Source: SAR116 cluster bacterium AG-447-C21 (GTDB taxonomy: Bacteria > Pseudomonadota > Alphaproteobacteria > Thalassobaculales > Thalassobaculaceae). Taken from it: 64,000 nt of DNA. The position numbers and the translations under genes were made by a program. Positions within the stretch are counted from its first letter, which is position 1; the number at the start of each line of letters is the position of its first letter. The DNA lies in assembly GCA_003212315.1 (NCBI GenBank), contig QCQB01000008.1:1-64000 (forward strand). Reading direction: 5' to 3'. A model generated the notes under the pieces. That model searched no databases and was not told the DNA's origin. It saw nothing but the letters and a program-made list of their open reading frames with translations. Positions 54,389 through 63,476 of the stretch are shown here, in pieces.

Positions 54389-54408
54389 TCGTTTTCAAAC
54401 CATAATCT

Positions 54409-55245
54409 CTACTTTAATAGATATTGATAAGTATCCAACAACTTAAGAATATGATCCTTATTTTCAGACGGCAACGCAAACAGAGCCCTGTCAATTCCTG
54501 CTTTTCTGTAAGAATTAATCGTTTCCTCGTTTGGCGGGGCACCAAAAACACTTACAGAGAGGGTGTTCATGTCTCTGCCGCTTTCCGCCGCCATATTTTT
54601 TAGCCTTTGCATGCTCTCACCTGCGTCGAAGCCACCTCGTCCCCTTGGAAACCATCCATCACAATAATCTACGACCCGTTTTAATGTATAATCCGTTTCT
54701 CCTCCCATCAATATCGGGGGATATGGTTTCTGAACCGGCTTAGGATATGCCCAACTTTTATCAAAATTTATATACTCCCCATGAAATTCTGCTTCCTCAT
54801 CGACCCAGAGAGATTTCATAGCTAGAACATGTTCTTTCATCATTGCAAATCGCGTTTTATAAGTGACTCCATGGTTCTCCATCTCATCCACGTTCCAGCC
54901 ACCACCCAGACCCAAAACAAAACGGCCTTTAGACATTAAATCCAGGCTAGCAATTGATTTAGCCGTCACAATAGGATCGCGCTGTGGCAGCAAACATATA
55001 CCAGTGCCTATTTTTAAATTTCTTGTACTTGCTGCAGCAAAACCCAGCGAAACAAATGGATCCAGCGTATGAGAATATTGCTTCGGCAATTCACCTCCAC
55101 CGGGAAATGGCGACCGTCTGCTTGTAGGAATATGAGTATGCTCTGGTACAAAGAGTGACTCATAGCCACGTTCCTCGAGTTCCCGAGCTAGTTCGCTTAT
55201 ATTAATGCTATAATCTGTATCGAAAATGAAAACACCTATATCCAT
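54409..55245 (-). CDS. Luciferase-like (LLM class) oxidoreductase
   Basis: Flavin or F420 TIM-barrel enzyme of about 278 residues. Class motifs are LFVPEHTHIP, LKIGTGICLLPQRDPIVTAK, GRFVLGLGGGWNVDE and ILMGGET. ATG 55245 (MDIGVFIF) is the family-like start; a GTG at 55257 would add four residues. It stands alone, with a terminator after it and a divergent serine hydrolase before it. Substrate unknown. Confidence 0.86.
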   Translation of the reverse strand: MDIGVFIFDTDYSINISELARELEERGYESLFVPEHTHIPTSRRSPFPGGGELPKQYSHTLDPFVSLGFAAASTRNLKIGTGICLLPQRDPIVTAKSIASLDLMSKGRFVLGLGGGWNVDEMENHGVTYKTRFAMMKEHVLAMKSLWVDEEAEFHGEYINFDKSWAYPKPVQKPYPPILMGGETDYTLKRVVDYCDGWFPRGRGGFDAGESMQRLKNMAAESGRDMNTLSVSVFGAPPNEETINSYRKAGIDRALFALPSENKDHILKLLDTYQYLLK

Positions 55246-55405
55246 GCCAAAACCCACTTATCCATTAACCATTTTTAACTAATGTTGTATTAGACAAGAC
55301 ACTTGCCAACATGTCCATCCAACAGATGTTAAAATAATAGCGTCCGGCATCTTTATGCTTGTATTGCAGCACTAAATTTTAATGATTTGAATATTAAAAG
55401 TGATT

Positions 55406-56593
55406 ATGGTGCTTTGTATGAAAATGCACGTCTTAGATAAGTTACTTAAATCCTCGGTTGAAAAAGGCGATCTGCAGGGTGTTGCTGCTATAATTTCAAA
55501 TGAAAATCAACATCTCTACGCAGCAGGATTTGGGATAAGCGGTCCCGGCAGATCTCAAACCATGACTACTGATACAGTATTATGGATCGCTTCCATGACA
55601 AAAGCTGTTACTGCAGTGGCCGCCATGCAACTTGTAGAACGCGGGCTTCTTAAGCTAGATGAACCTGCTTTTACTTTGTTACCTGAACTTAAGAATATTC
55701 AGGTATTGCAAGGATTTGATGAAACCGGGGCTCCCAGGCTACGCCCCCCTAAATCTAATATTACACTAAGGAACTTGATGACTCATACTGCTGGCTTTGG
55801 ATATGATGTCTGGCATCAACAAATAAAAGACTTCGTTGAAGCAAAGAATATTATTTCACGATCTTCTGGTTCGCGCGCGGCACTAATGACACCTTTAATG
55901 TTCGATCCAGGTACCGACTGGGCTTATAGCATCTCTATTGATTGGGTGGGTTTAATGATAGAAGAGGCCACAAAACAAAAACTTGGAGAATTTCTAAAAA
56001 CTAATATTTTTGAGCCCCTAGGAATGAAATCGACGGGTTTCTTCATCGACAAAAATATGAGCAATTGTCTCGCAACCATGTATAGGCGGGAAAATAATAC
56101 CTTAACACCAGATCTCAAATTTAAAATAAAACAAAATCCTGAAGTTGAGGCAGGTGGTGGTGGACTATACTCCACATTGAATGACTACATCCTGTTTTTA
56201 AGGATGTTATTGAATGATGGAAGAGCCGATAACTTACAAATTCTGCGCCCTGAAACTATAGAAGTGATGTTTTCTCATCATATCGGAAGCAATGTTGATA
56301 TGAAAATGTACTCTACGAATAAAGCAATATCTAGAGATGTAAACTTTTTCCCCGGGACACCAAAATCCTGGGGATTATCTTTTATGATCAATCAGGAGAA
56401 GGCGGAAACTGGGAGGGCAGCCAATTCCCTGGGATGGGCGGGATTGTCCAACTGTTACTTCTGGTTGGATCCAAAAAATAAAATAGCGGGAGTTTTTGGT
56501 ACTCAAATTTTACCGTTTATCGATAAAAAAGCTTTCCCCTTATATATGACGTTCGAGAAAACGGTATACCGATCGCTATTAGAAGAATATTGA
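55406..56593 (+). CDS. Serine hydrolase, class C beta-lactamase / esterase (EstB-like) fold
   Basis: A protein of about 395 residues. The catalytic Ser63 and Lys66 lie in WIASMTKAV, and WAYSISIDW supplies the tyrosine of the second motif; EAGGGGLYST is near the third. No signal peptide is present, so a cytoplasmic esterase or lactamase-like hydrolase is more likely than an antibiotic-resistance enzyme. Alternative ATGs at 55418 and 55424 are in frame and cannot be excluded. First gene of a plus-strand run to 62444. Confidence 0.87.
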   Translation: MVLCMKMHVLDKLLKSSVEKGDLQGVAAIISNENQHLYAAGFGISGPGRSQTMTTDTVLWIASMTKAVTAVAAMQLVERGLLKLDEPAFTLLPELKNIQVLQGFDETGAPRLRPPKSNITLRNLMTHTAGFGYDVWHQQIKDFVEAKNIISRSSGSRAALMTPLMFDPGTDWAYSISIDWVGLMIEEATKQKLGEFLKTNIFEPLGMKSTGFFIDKNMSNCLATMYRRENNTLTPDLKFKIKQNPEVEAGGGGLYSTLNDYILFLRMLLNDGRADNLQILRPETIEVMFSHHIGSNVDMKMYSTNKAISRDVNFFPGTPKSWGLSFMINQEKAETGRAANSLGWAGLSNCYFWLDPKNKIAGVFGTQILPFIDKKAFPLYMTFEKTVYRSLLEEY

Positions 56594-56655
56594 TATAAAG
56601 AGAAAGAGTTGAAAAAATTAATAGAGCAACATCTACTAGCAGGCAAAGTCGGAAC

Positions 56656-57642
56656 ATGACGGATATACCTATCATAGACCTCTCCACTTTAGGAGATGCC
56701 AATCCCTCTAGCCAAAAACTGATCGCAAACGATTTGCGACAAGCACTTCGTAAAAATGGTTTCTTTATAATTATCAATCACGGTATTCCTCAGGAGCTCA
56801 TCGATCAAACTTTTTCAGAGGCTAAACGTTTTCATGACCAGTCAATGGAGGCCAAAAAAGCGGTACTAATGAATGAACACAATAATGGTTACATGGCAAT
56901 GGGCCGTTATAAGATAACAACTTCCAGGGCAAGCGAGGATGGCGCAGAACCAGATCTTAATGAAGCATTTTTCATAAAAAGAGAGAGAAAACCAGATGAT
57001 CCGCTGGTGCTAGAGGGACGAAGATTCGCGGGTCCTAATGAGTGGCCAAAAGATCTACCTGGCTTTAAAGACAATCTTCTTCAATATACCAAAGCTGTGG
57101 ATCAGTTGGCTCAAACCTTACTTGGACCTCTCGCAATCTCTCTAGACATGCCGGCCGACACCTTCATGGAAGCGTTTTCTGAAAGTCAATTTTCATTTCG
57201 TCTCTCTCACTATCCAAAAGTCTCAAAGTTAACCGCCAAACAATATGGCATAGCACCTCACACTGACTCAAATTTTTTAACATTCCTAGCGCAGACAAGT
57301 ATTCCCGGATTACAGATACAAGCACAAAACAAACAATGGATAGATGTGCCTTTTGTGCCTCAATCATTTGTCGTCAATAGCGGAGACATGCTACACCGTT
57401 GGACCAACGGGTATTATAAATCTACGCCGCATCGAGCAATGCCACCACAAAAAGAAGCAAGATACGCCATACCCTTTTTCTTTGGGCCTCACCTAAACAC
57501 AGAAATTGAGTGTTTGCGATCTTGTCACTCTGCACAGAACCCACCTCAATATCCGCCGATATCATATAATGATTATATTAGTTGGTGGTACGACAAAAAT
57601 TACAACGCAAACGCCCAAGAAGACTTGGCAAACAATGGCTAA
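56656..57642 (+). CDS. Isopenicillin-N-synthase-like Fe(II)/2-oxoglutarate oxygenase
   Basis: A 328-residue enzyme of the DIOX-N plus 2OG-Fe(II) type. IPIIDLSTLG and GFFIIINHGIP form the N-terminal domain; the iron triad is His202, Asp204 (APHTDSN) and His259. The 2-oxoglutarate RxS motif reads Arg269-Tyr-Ala (RYAIPFF), so the serine is replaced. Likely acts on a small organic molecule; the substrate cannot be told. Lies 62 bases after the serine hydrolase. Confidence 0.88.
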   Translation: MTDIPIIDLSTLGDANPSSQKLIANDLRQALRKNGFFIIINHGIPQELIDQTFSEAKRFHDQSMEAKKAVLMNEHNNGYMAMGRYKITTSRASEDGAEPDLNEAFFIKRERKPDDPLVLEGRRFAGPNEWPKDLPGFKDNLLQYTKAVDQLAQTLLGPLAISLDMPADTFMEAFSESQFSFRLSHYPKVSKLTAKQYGIAPHTDSNFLTFLAQTSIPGLQIQAQNKQWIDVPFVPQSFVVNSGDMLHRWTNGYYKSTPHRAMPPQKEARYAIPFFFGPHLNTEIECLRSCHSAQNPPQYPPISYNDYISWWYDKNYNANAQEDLANNG

Positions 57643-57724
57643 TTTTGAGAGATGAGATGTATTTCTATCAATCCAAAGTCTACAAAGAAAACTATTTAGT
57701 TTCTATTTTAAGGCGCCAATAATA

Positions 57725-59407
57725 ATGGGTTCAGTGGCTCAACTTTTAGCGGATAGTTTGGAAGCACACAGTATAGATCAGGTGTTTTGTGTTCCTGGAG
57801 AAAGTTATATTGGGCTAACTAGTGCTTTGGTTGAGAGAGAAAAAGTCCGCATCATTGTATGCCGCCACGAAGCTGGTGCTGCATTCATGGCAACAGCAGA
57901 TGGAAGACTTCAAAATAGGGCTGGCGTCGTTTTAGTTAGCAGGGGTCCCGGATTAGCAAATGGTTTGGTTGCGATACACTCCGCATATCATGACGCGACA
58001 CCATTAGTTGTCATTATAGGACAGGTAGAGAGAGCCGATTTTGGAAGGCTTGCACTGCAAGAACAGAATTACTCTTTACTTTTGGCGGACATCACTAAAT
58101 CCGTCATAGAGGTGAACCAACCTGAAATGGCTTCAGAAGCTATTGCTAGAGCATTTCATATGGCGGAAAGCAGTACACAGGGACCGGTGGCGGTAGTTAT
58201 TCCAGAAGATCTTTTTGATGAGGAAACGCATGCTCCTGTGATTATGCCGGCGCCCAAATTATCATCGTCTCCAAGACAAGAGGACCTTGATAAACTAGCC
58301 AAGATGATTTCTCGAGCTGAACGTCCATTGATATTGGTTGGCGGTGCTCTTCTGGCAGAGTCATTGGACAATGCAGATGTTTTAAGCGATCTCAACACGC
58401 TGTCAGAAAGCTGGGTATTGCCTATAAGCCCAACACACCGTCGGCCTCAACTCTTTGATTCAAAGCACCCTAACTATGGCGGTTATATGGGCATTAGAGT
58501 CCCCTCGTCTTTACTTGACCATATGAAAACAACGGATCTAATGGTAGTTTTGGGGGAGCGTATGACAGATACAGTCAGCCAGTCCTATAAATTTCCTTTG
58601 GCTCCCACACCTCAATTCTTTATGGTCCATATTTGGCCTGATGCTGATGAAATTGGTCGGGTATGGCATCCAAATCTAGGTATTCCAGCTAGTCCACATA
58701 ACGTAATAAAAGGGTTACTCCACAAAAGCATTCCAAAAGATATCGACAAAAGAAAAAACTGGGTTGAAACGCTAAATAAAGAGCACAAAAAATTATTATC
58801 CAAAGAATGGAACCCGACAACCGACGGCGTAAATTTCGCAGCAGTAGTATGTGAAGTTGATAAATATCTAGAGAAAGATGCAACAATTACTTCTGATGCG
58901 GGTAACTTCGGGAGTTTTATTCATCGCTATATTAGTTTTGGGCAAAAACATGTTTTTTTATCATCGGTTGTTGGCGCTATGGGATCAGGAATGCCGATGG
59001 CCGTCGCGGCTGGGTTGCGTCGACCCGGCACACAGACTGTTTGTTTTATTGGCGACGGCGGTATTTTGATGATGGGAAATGAAATAGCAACGGCCGTCCA
59101 ATATGGCGTGAACCCAATTATAATTATAGCCGATAATTCAATGTATGGAACTATAGGAATGCATTCTTATGTTAGATATCCTGACAAACCATTTATGCAA
59201 GGAACTAAGCTTACTAATCCGGATTTTGCAGCCTGGGCAAGATCTTTTGGAGCCGAAGGAATCACTATCCAAACTGAAGCTGATGTATCTGTCGCCATCG
59301 ACAAAGCTTTTAGCATACGAGTAAAACCTGTGGTAGTTCACTGCCACACTTCAGCTGTTCAAATGAGCGCATGGAGGAAATATGAACGTTCGGAAACTCT
59401 AACATGA
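57725..59407 (+). CDS. ThDP-dependent enzyme, acetolactate synthase large-subunit-like
   Basis: A 560-residue protein with the three-domain acetohydroxyacid-synthase / decarboxylase layout. Glu49 (CRHEAGAAFMA) activates ThDP, and GDGGILMMGNEIATAVQY is the diphosphate-magnesium motif. No ilvN-type regulatory subunit is adjacent, and its context is catabolic, so it may be a 2-oxoacid decarboxylase, carboligase or sulfoacetaldehyde-type lyase. It overlaps the Ldh-family gene by four bases. Confidence 0.88.
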   Translation: MGSVAQLLADSLEAHSIDQVFCVPGESYIGLTSALVEREKVRIIVCRHEAGAAFMATADGRLQNRAGVVLVSRGPGLANGLVAIHSAYHDATPLVVIIGQVERADFGRLALQEQNYSLLLADITKSVIEVNQPEMASEAIARAFHMAESSTQGPVAVVIPEDLFDEETHAPVIMPAPKLSSSPRQEDLDKLAKMISRAERPLILVGGALLAESLDNADVLSDLNTLSESWVLPISPTHRRPQLFDSKHPNYGGYMGIRVPSSLLDHMKTTDLMVVLGERMTDTVSQSYKFPLAPTPQFFMVHIWPDADEIGRVWHPNLGIPASPHNVIKGLLHKSIPKDIDKRKNWVETLNKEHKKLLSKEWNPTTDGVNFAAVVCEVDKYLEKDATITSDAGNFGSFIHRYISFGQKHVFLSSVVGAMGSGMPMAVAAGLRRPGTQTVCFIGDGGILMMGNEIATAVQYGVNPIIIIADNSMYGTIGMHSYVRYPDKPFMQGTKLTNPDFAAWARSFGAEGITIQTEADVSVAIDKAFSIRVKPVVVHCHTSAVQMSAWRKYERSETLT

Positions 59408-60519
59408 GCGATGAAGATCTTCTAAACCCACCGCGCTTTGAAGCCCAACTTTTAAAAAAGCAGATTATTTCAATATTAACTGCCTGGGGCATGGCTTTGG
59501 AAGAAGCCGATATCGCGTCAACTGTGATGATAGAGACTGACTTACGTGGTGTAGATTCTCATGGCATTAATATGCTTCGCCAATATGAAGAAACGTTTAA
59601 ACGTGGAGCATTAAATATTAAAGCCCAAACAAAGATCATTCGCGATCGATCGACTACAGCGCTACTTGATGCTGACAGAGGGTTAGGCCATCCCGTTTCG
59701 GTTCAGGCAATGGAAATGGCCATAAAAAAAGCAGAAAGTTATGATGTGGGTATAGTTTGCGTTAGAAATTCGCATCATTTTGGTGCGGCGGGGTACTATG
59801 CCGAAATAGCCGCACGTCAAGGTTTCATTGGAATAGTAACAACATCAACTCGCGGTATTTCAATGGTTCCAACTCGGGGAACGCAACCTGTATTGGGTAC
59901 TAATCCGTTCGCGTTTGCAGCACCAGCCGGAAAATACGATCCGTTAGTGTTAGACTTCGCCACGACGGTGGCTGCCGTGAATAAGGTAAAAGTGCGTAAA
60001 CTTAGAGAATTACAATTGCCCGACGGCTGGGTCAATGACGGCGATGGTCGTACCATCTTTGACCCAAATGAGGCCATACGTATTTTCGAAAATAAAAGTT
60101 TTGGGGGGCTAAATCCAGTTGGAGGAATTGGAGAGACTTTAGGCGGACATAAAGGCTACGGGCTTGCGATATTTTCCCACATCCTTAGTGGAGCTATGCC
60201 TGGAGCGTCATTCTCTCCCGTGCGAGTAAAGAATAGTAATGCTGATACACCAGATGATTTAGGACATTACTTTCAAGCAATTAATCCTGAAAGTTTCAGA
60301 ACAAAGGAAGAGTATGAAAATGATATCGAGGTCGTGATAGAAACCCTTCGATCAGTAAGACCGAGCGATCCAGATAAACCCGTTTTGGTTCCGGGTGAAC
60401 CAGAACAAATCAGCCGGAAAGACCGTCAGAAAAATGGTATTCCTGTTAATAGAAATTTACGAAACTTAATTAAGGAAATTACCCAGAATGCTGGGGTTGA
60501 ATACCTTCTTAACCAATAA
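59404..60519 (+). CDS. Ldh-family (malate / L-lactate / ureidoglycolate) NAD(P) dehydrogenase
   Basis: A 371-residue member of the non-Rossmann malate/L-lactate/sulfolactate dehydrogenase family. SHGINMLRQYEE, NSHHFGAAGYYAE, GTNPFAFAAP and the GGHKGYGLAI loop mark the active site. Members oxidise 2-hydroxy acids such as malate, lactate, ureidoglycolate or sulfolactate. Its start overlaps the ThDP enzyme stop (ATGA), so the two share a pathway. Confidence 0.9.
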   Translation: MSDEDLLNPPRFEAQLLKKQIISILTAWGMALEEADIASTVMIETDLRGVDSHGINMLRQYEETFKRGALNIKAQTKIIRDRSTTALLDADRGLGHPVSVQAMEMAIKKAESYDVGIVCVRNSHHFGAAGYYAEIAARQGFIGIVTTSTRGISMVPTRGTQPVLGTNPFAFAAPAGKYDPLVLDFATTVAAVNKVKVRKLRELQLPDGWVNDGDGRTIFDPNEAIRIFENKSFGGLNPVGGIGETLGGHKGYGLAIFSHILSGAMPGASFSPVRVKNSNADTPDDLGHYFQAINPESFRTKEEYENDIEVVIETLRSVRPSDPDKPVLVPGEPEQISRKDRQKNGIPVNRNLRNLIKEITQNAGVEYLLNQ

Positions 60520-60564
60520 TACTACCCATTAGGTCCGTAATATTAAGACAAAAAGGACAATAAT

Positions 60565-61491
60565 ATGAAGCTAGCATATTTTGATAATTTTCAACTCGGT
60601 GTACTGACTGATGAAGGACTTGTTGATGTTTCACACATCATCATGGATATTCCGCATACGAACCCGGGAAATCTAATGAATGGTCTTATAGAAGATTTCG
60701 AAAACTATAGATCAAAACTTGAGACCGCTGCAGAAAAAGGTGTCGCTTTCCCGTTGGATTCGATAAAGATACAACCCCCATTACCAAAGCCGGGCGCCAT
60801 AGATTGTATGGCCGTTAACTATATGGAAAATGGTACATTAAAAGAAAAACCGCAGATAAATGGCTTTCATAAATCTCCATCAGCAATCATTGGTAACGGG
60901 GATACTATGATTTTACCCGATGTGCCTGCCACAATCTTTGAGGGGGAGGCAGAGTTAGGACTTATCATTGGTAAAAGGGCGAGTAATGTCAGCGAGTCTG
61001 ATGCTATGGACCACGTTTTTGGTTATCTAAATTTCATTGATGGCTCCGCGCGTGGCCTGCCACCAGACCGTAATGTTTTCTTCCAAGTAAAATCGCGAGC
61101 AACGTTTGCTCCGATCGGTCCTTTTATAGTTACTGCAGACGAGATCCCGGACCCTCAGAACCTTTCTGTAAAGCTCTGGGTAAATGGAGAACTCAAACAG
61201 GATTTTAATACAAACGATATGGCCCATAAAATTCCTAAAGCCATATCATGGCTAAGTTCAATACATGCCCTAGAACCAGGAGATCTAATAGCGACTGGCA
61301 CGAACCACAGAGGCCTGAGCTCTTTTCAGCATGGAGACAAAATTGAGCTAGAGGTAGAAATGCTTGGTCGCCTATCGATCAATGTTCAAGATGATTTAAG
61401 GCGAACCTGGGGGAGAGAAACGAGACTAGATAGAAAGAATGCCGGCTACGAAACACCCACACCACAATTAACCGGGAAATATGCAAAATAG
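60565..61491 (+). CDS. Fumarylacetoacetate hydrolase (FAH)-family protein
   Basis: A 308-residue protein. KPGAIDCMAVNY is in the place of the family's substrate loop, and FEGEAELGLIIGK, with two glutamates, followed by an aspartate in FIDGSARGLPPDR, forms the metal site. Fits hydrolases, hydratases or isomerases of 2,4-dioxo or 2-oxo acids. AAGGAC lies just upstream of the ATG. It is in line with the Ldh- and LLM-type genes and probably completes the same route. Confidence 0.88.
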   Translation: MKLAYFDNFQLGVLTDEGLVDVSHIIMDIPHTNPGNLMNGLIEDFENYRSKLETAAEKGVAFPLDSIKIQPPLPKPGAIDCMAVNYMENGTLKEKPQINGFHKSPSAIIGNGDTMILPDVPATIFEGEAELGLIIGKRASNVSESDAMDHVFGYLNFIDGSARGLPPDRNVFFQVKSRATFAPIGPFIVTADEIPDPQNLSVKLWVNGELKQDFNTNDMAHKIPKAISWLSSIHALEPGDLIATGTNHRGLSSFQHGDKIELEVEMLGRLSINVQDDLRRTWGRETRLDRKNAGYETPTPQLTGKYAK

Positions 61492-61502
61492 GATTACAAA
61501 CT

Positions 61503-62444
61503 ATGGCAGACATCAAACAGTTCGGTTTGGACTTGGGGATATATGGACCACTGGCAGAGCCAGAAATAGTAATTAATCTAGCTAAATATGCGGAGACCGC
61601 GGGTTTCAGCTCTATTTGGCTTGCCGATCATGTAGTATTTCCCAAACACTTTGATTCTAAATACCCTTATAGCGCCACTGGCGGGTTCCCTGCACCGATC
61701 GAAGATCCATTACTAGAACCTATTGCAACAATGGCCGTTTTAGCTGGATCGACAACGGATATTCGAATTGGAACGGCAGTTTTGATAATCCCCTATCGAA
61801 ATCCAGTTTTGCTTGCGCGCATGTTAATTACAATAGACCAATTTTCAGGTGGACGTATCACACTAGGAGCAGGCGTAGGCTGGTTAAAAGAAGAATTCGA
61901 AACTTTAAACACAGCTGATTTTGCCCTACGGGGCAGAGTTACCGACGAGTATTTGGAGATTTTCAAAAGTTTATGCAGTGGACAGGAAGTATCCTATCAC
62001 GGAGAAACATACCAATTTGATACGGTTTATTCAGTCCCAGGATCAATTCAAAAACCCAATCCACCTATTTTAATAGGTGGCATTGCTAATCCTGCCTTAA
62101 GACGCGTAATAAAATATGGGGATGGCTGGCTAGCCGTTGCTTTAGATCCTATTCGGATGAAAGAACGCATCGAAACCCTGAAAAAACTGTGTGTAAATAG
62201 TGGCCGGCGGTTTGAAGACTTAGATCTCGTTTATAAGATATTTATCAATCCGGGAGAGCCTAAAAAGGGCCCGTTTGGAGAACGCGAGATAGGAAGTGGC
62301 TCCGAGGCTCAAATAATAGATGACTTAAAAAGTATACTTGAATCGGGCTTCAATAATGTAGTGGTCCGCTACCGTGGAGATAATGCCAAAGAACAACGAA
62401 CCCAAATGGAACGGTTTGCCGAAGAAATAGTTCCAAAACTATAG
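61503..62444 (+). CDS. Luciferase-like (LLM class) oxidoreductase
   Basis: Third member of this class in the window, 313 residues. IWLADHVVFPKH, IRIGTAVLIIPYRNPVLLARM, GRITLGAGVGWLKEE and ILIGGIANP are as expected. It is clearly similar in layout to the one at 30221 (GLDLG start and long insertion before the first barrel helix). It follows the FAH-type gene by 11 bases, last in the plus-strand run. Confidence 0.88.
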   Translation: MADIKQFGLDLGIYGPLAEPEIVINLAKYAETAGFSSIWLADHVVFPKHFDSKYPYSATGGFPAPIEDPLLEPIATMAVLAGSTTDIRIGTAVLIIPYRNPVLLARMLITIDQFSGGRITLGAGVGWLKEEFETLNTADFALRGRVTDEYLEIFKSLCSGQEVSYHGETYQFDTVYSVPGSIQKPNPPILIGGIANPALRRVIKYGDGWLAVALDPIRMKERIETLKKLCVNSGRRFEDLDLVYKIFINPGEPKKGPFGEREIGSGSEAQIIDDLKSILESGFNNVVVRYRGDNAKEQRTQMERFAEEIVPKL

Positions 62445-62477
62445 CCAAGTTCGAGGGTATTGACTGCTGTCTCTGTT

Positions 62478-62506
62478 AAAAAAGCCGCTTTATTATTAAA
62501 AGCGAC
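62478..62506 (-). terminator. Rho-independent terminator of rpsU
   Basis: On the minus strand a stem formed by GTCGCTTT and AAAGCGGC (one mismatch, seven-base loop) is followed by TTTTTT. On the plus strand the same stem is followed by a more distant T-rich run, so it may also stop the luciferase-like operon. Confidence 0.65.
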
Positions 62507-62543
62507 TTATTCTCCTTTTTTGTGAGAACCGGACGTAGCTAGC

Positions 62544-62747
62544 CTAGTAGCCTTCTCTCTCGAGTCTTTTACGCATCAGTTTTCTATGTCGGCGTGTCGC
62601 CTCAGCTTCCTCGCGCACGCGCCTTTCTGAGGGTTTTTCGTAGTTTCTGCGAAGTTTCATTTCCCTGAAAATACCCTCACGTTGCATTTTCTTCTTTAAT
62701 GCTCTGAGAGCTTGATCAACATTATTATCTCGAACGGAAACTTGCAC
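62544..62747 (-). CDS. rpsU: 30S ribosomal protein S21
   Basis: A 67-residue basic protein typical of S21: [38 protein letters not shown]. It helps the small subunit pair with the Shine-Dalgarno region. The start is GTG with a near-perfect GGAGGTGG site. Candidate promoter upstream at 62820-62848. Confidence 0.95.
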   Translation of the reverse strand: MQVSVRDNNVDQALRALKKKMQREGIFREMKLRRNYEKPSERRVREEAEATRRHRKLMRKRLEREGY

Positions 62748-62819
62748 TGAAAACCACCTCCACCAATTATTTTTCTATGTACTCGTACGATTTTAACCAG
62801 TTTTAACCGCGGACGCGTT

Positions 62820-62848
62820 AAATAGCACAGTTTTAGTTATAATGCCAA
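62820..62848 (-). promoter_or_regulatory. rpsU: Candidate promoter for rpsU, overlapping a plus-strand -10 box for def
   Basis: On the minus strand TTGGCA (62848-62843) and CTATTT (62825-62820) are 17 bases apart. A perfect TATAAT on the plus strand (62838-62843) sits inside the same segment, 57 bases before def, though without a convincing -35. The two divergent genes may share overlapping promoters. Confidence 0.4.
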
Positions 62849-62900
62849 GCTACTTATTTCACTACTTTACCAATTAACGGTGAGGCCTTATATCAAATGA

Positions 62901-63476
62901 ATGGCTATTAGACCAATAATTAGGATGGGAAATCCAATTCTTAGACTGAAGGCTGATGCTGTAAAGCCTGAGCATGCTGATTCGTTAGTCTCAATAATAC
63001 CAGATATGATCGCGACCATGCGCGATGCCGGCGGCGTTGGATTGGCGGCGCCGCAGATTGGGATCAGTCTTCGTCTGATGGTTTTTGAGGTACCTGCAAG
63101 TCGCGCCACAAATCTGAATGGCGATAAGCCTAGCGGCGTTCAGGTTTTAATAAATCCTGATGTCACCCCCGCAACTTCGGAGAAAGAATTAGGGTGGGAG
63201 GGATGTCTCTCGATTCCTGAGTTGCGCGGAGAAGTGCCACGGTATAAACAAATAAACTATACCGGATTTAATGGAGAAGGCAGGCCCATAGAGGCTTTTG
63301 CGGCTGGTTTTCACGCCCGAGTAGTGCAGCATGAAATGGATCATCTCGATGGGATTTTGTACCCGGATAGAATGACAGATTTGACACGTTTTGGTTATGT
63401 CGATGAATTCGCTAAAATACAGGAACAAAATTTTTCACCCGATACAGACAATAAAGACGGTAGAGCCAATGGATAA
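62901..63476 (+). CDS. def: Peptide deformylase
   Basis: Removes the N-formyl group from nascent proteins. The three motifs are GVGLAAPQIG, EGCLSIP (cysteine metal ligand) and QHEMDHLDG (two histidine ligands and the catalytic glutamate). The length of 191 residues fits the type I enzymes. Divergent from rpsU; its stop overlaps the next gene by eight bases. Confidence 0.96.
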   Translation: MAIRPIIRMGNPILRLKADAVKPEHADSLVSIIPDMIATMRDAGGVGLAAPQIGISLRLMVFEVPASRATNLNGDKPSGVQVLINPDVTPATSEKELGWEGCLSIPELRGEVPRYKQINYTGFNGEGRPIEAFAAGFHARVVQHEMDHLDGILYPDRMTDLTRFGYVDEFAKIQEQNFSPDTDNKDGRANG

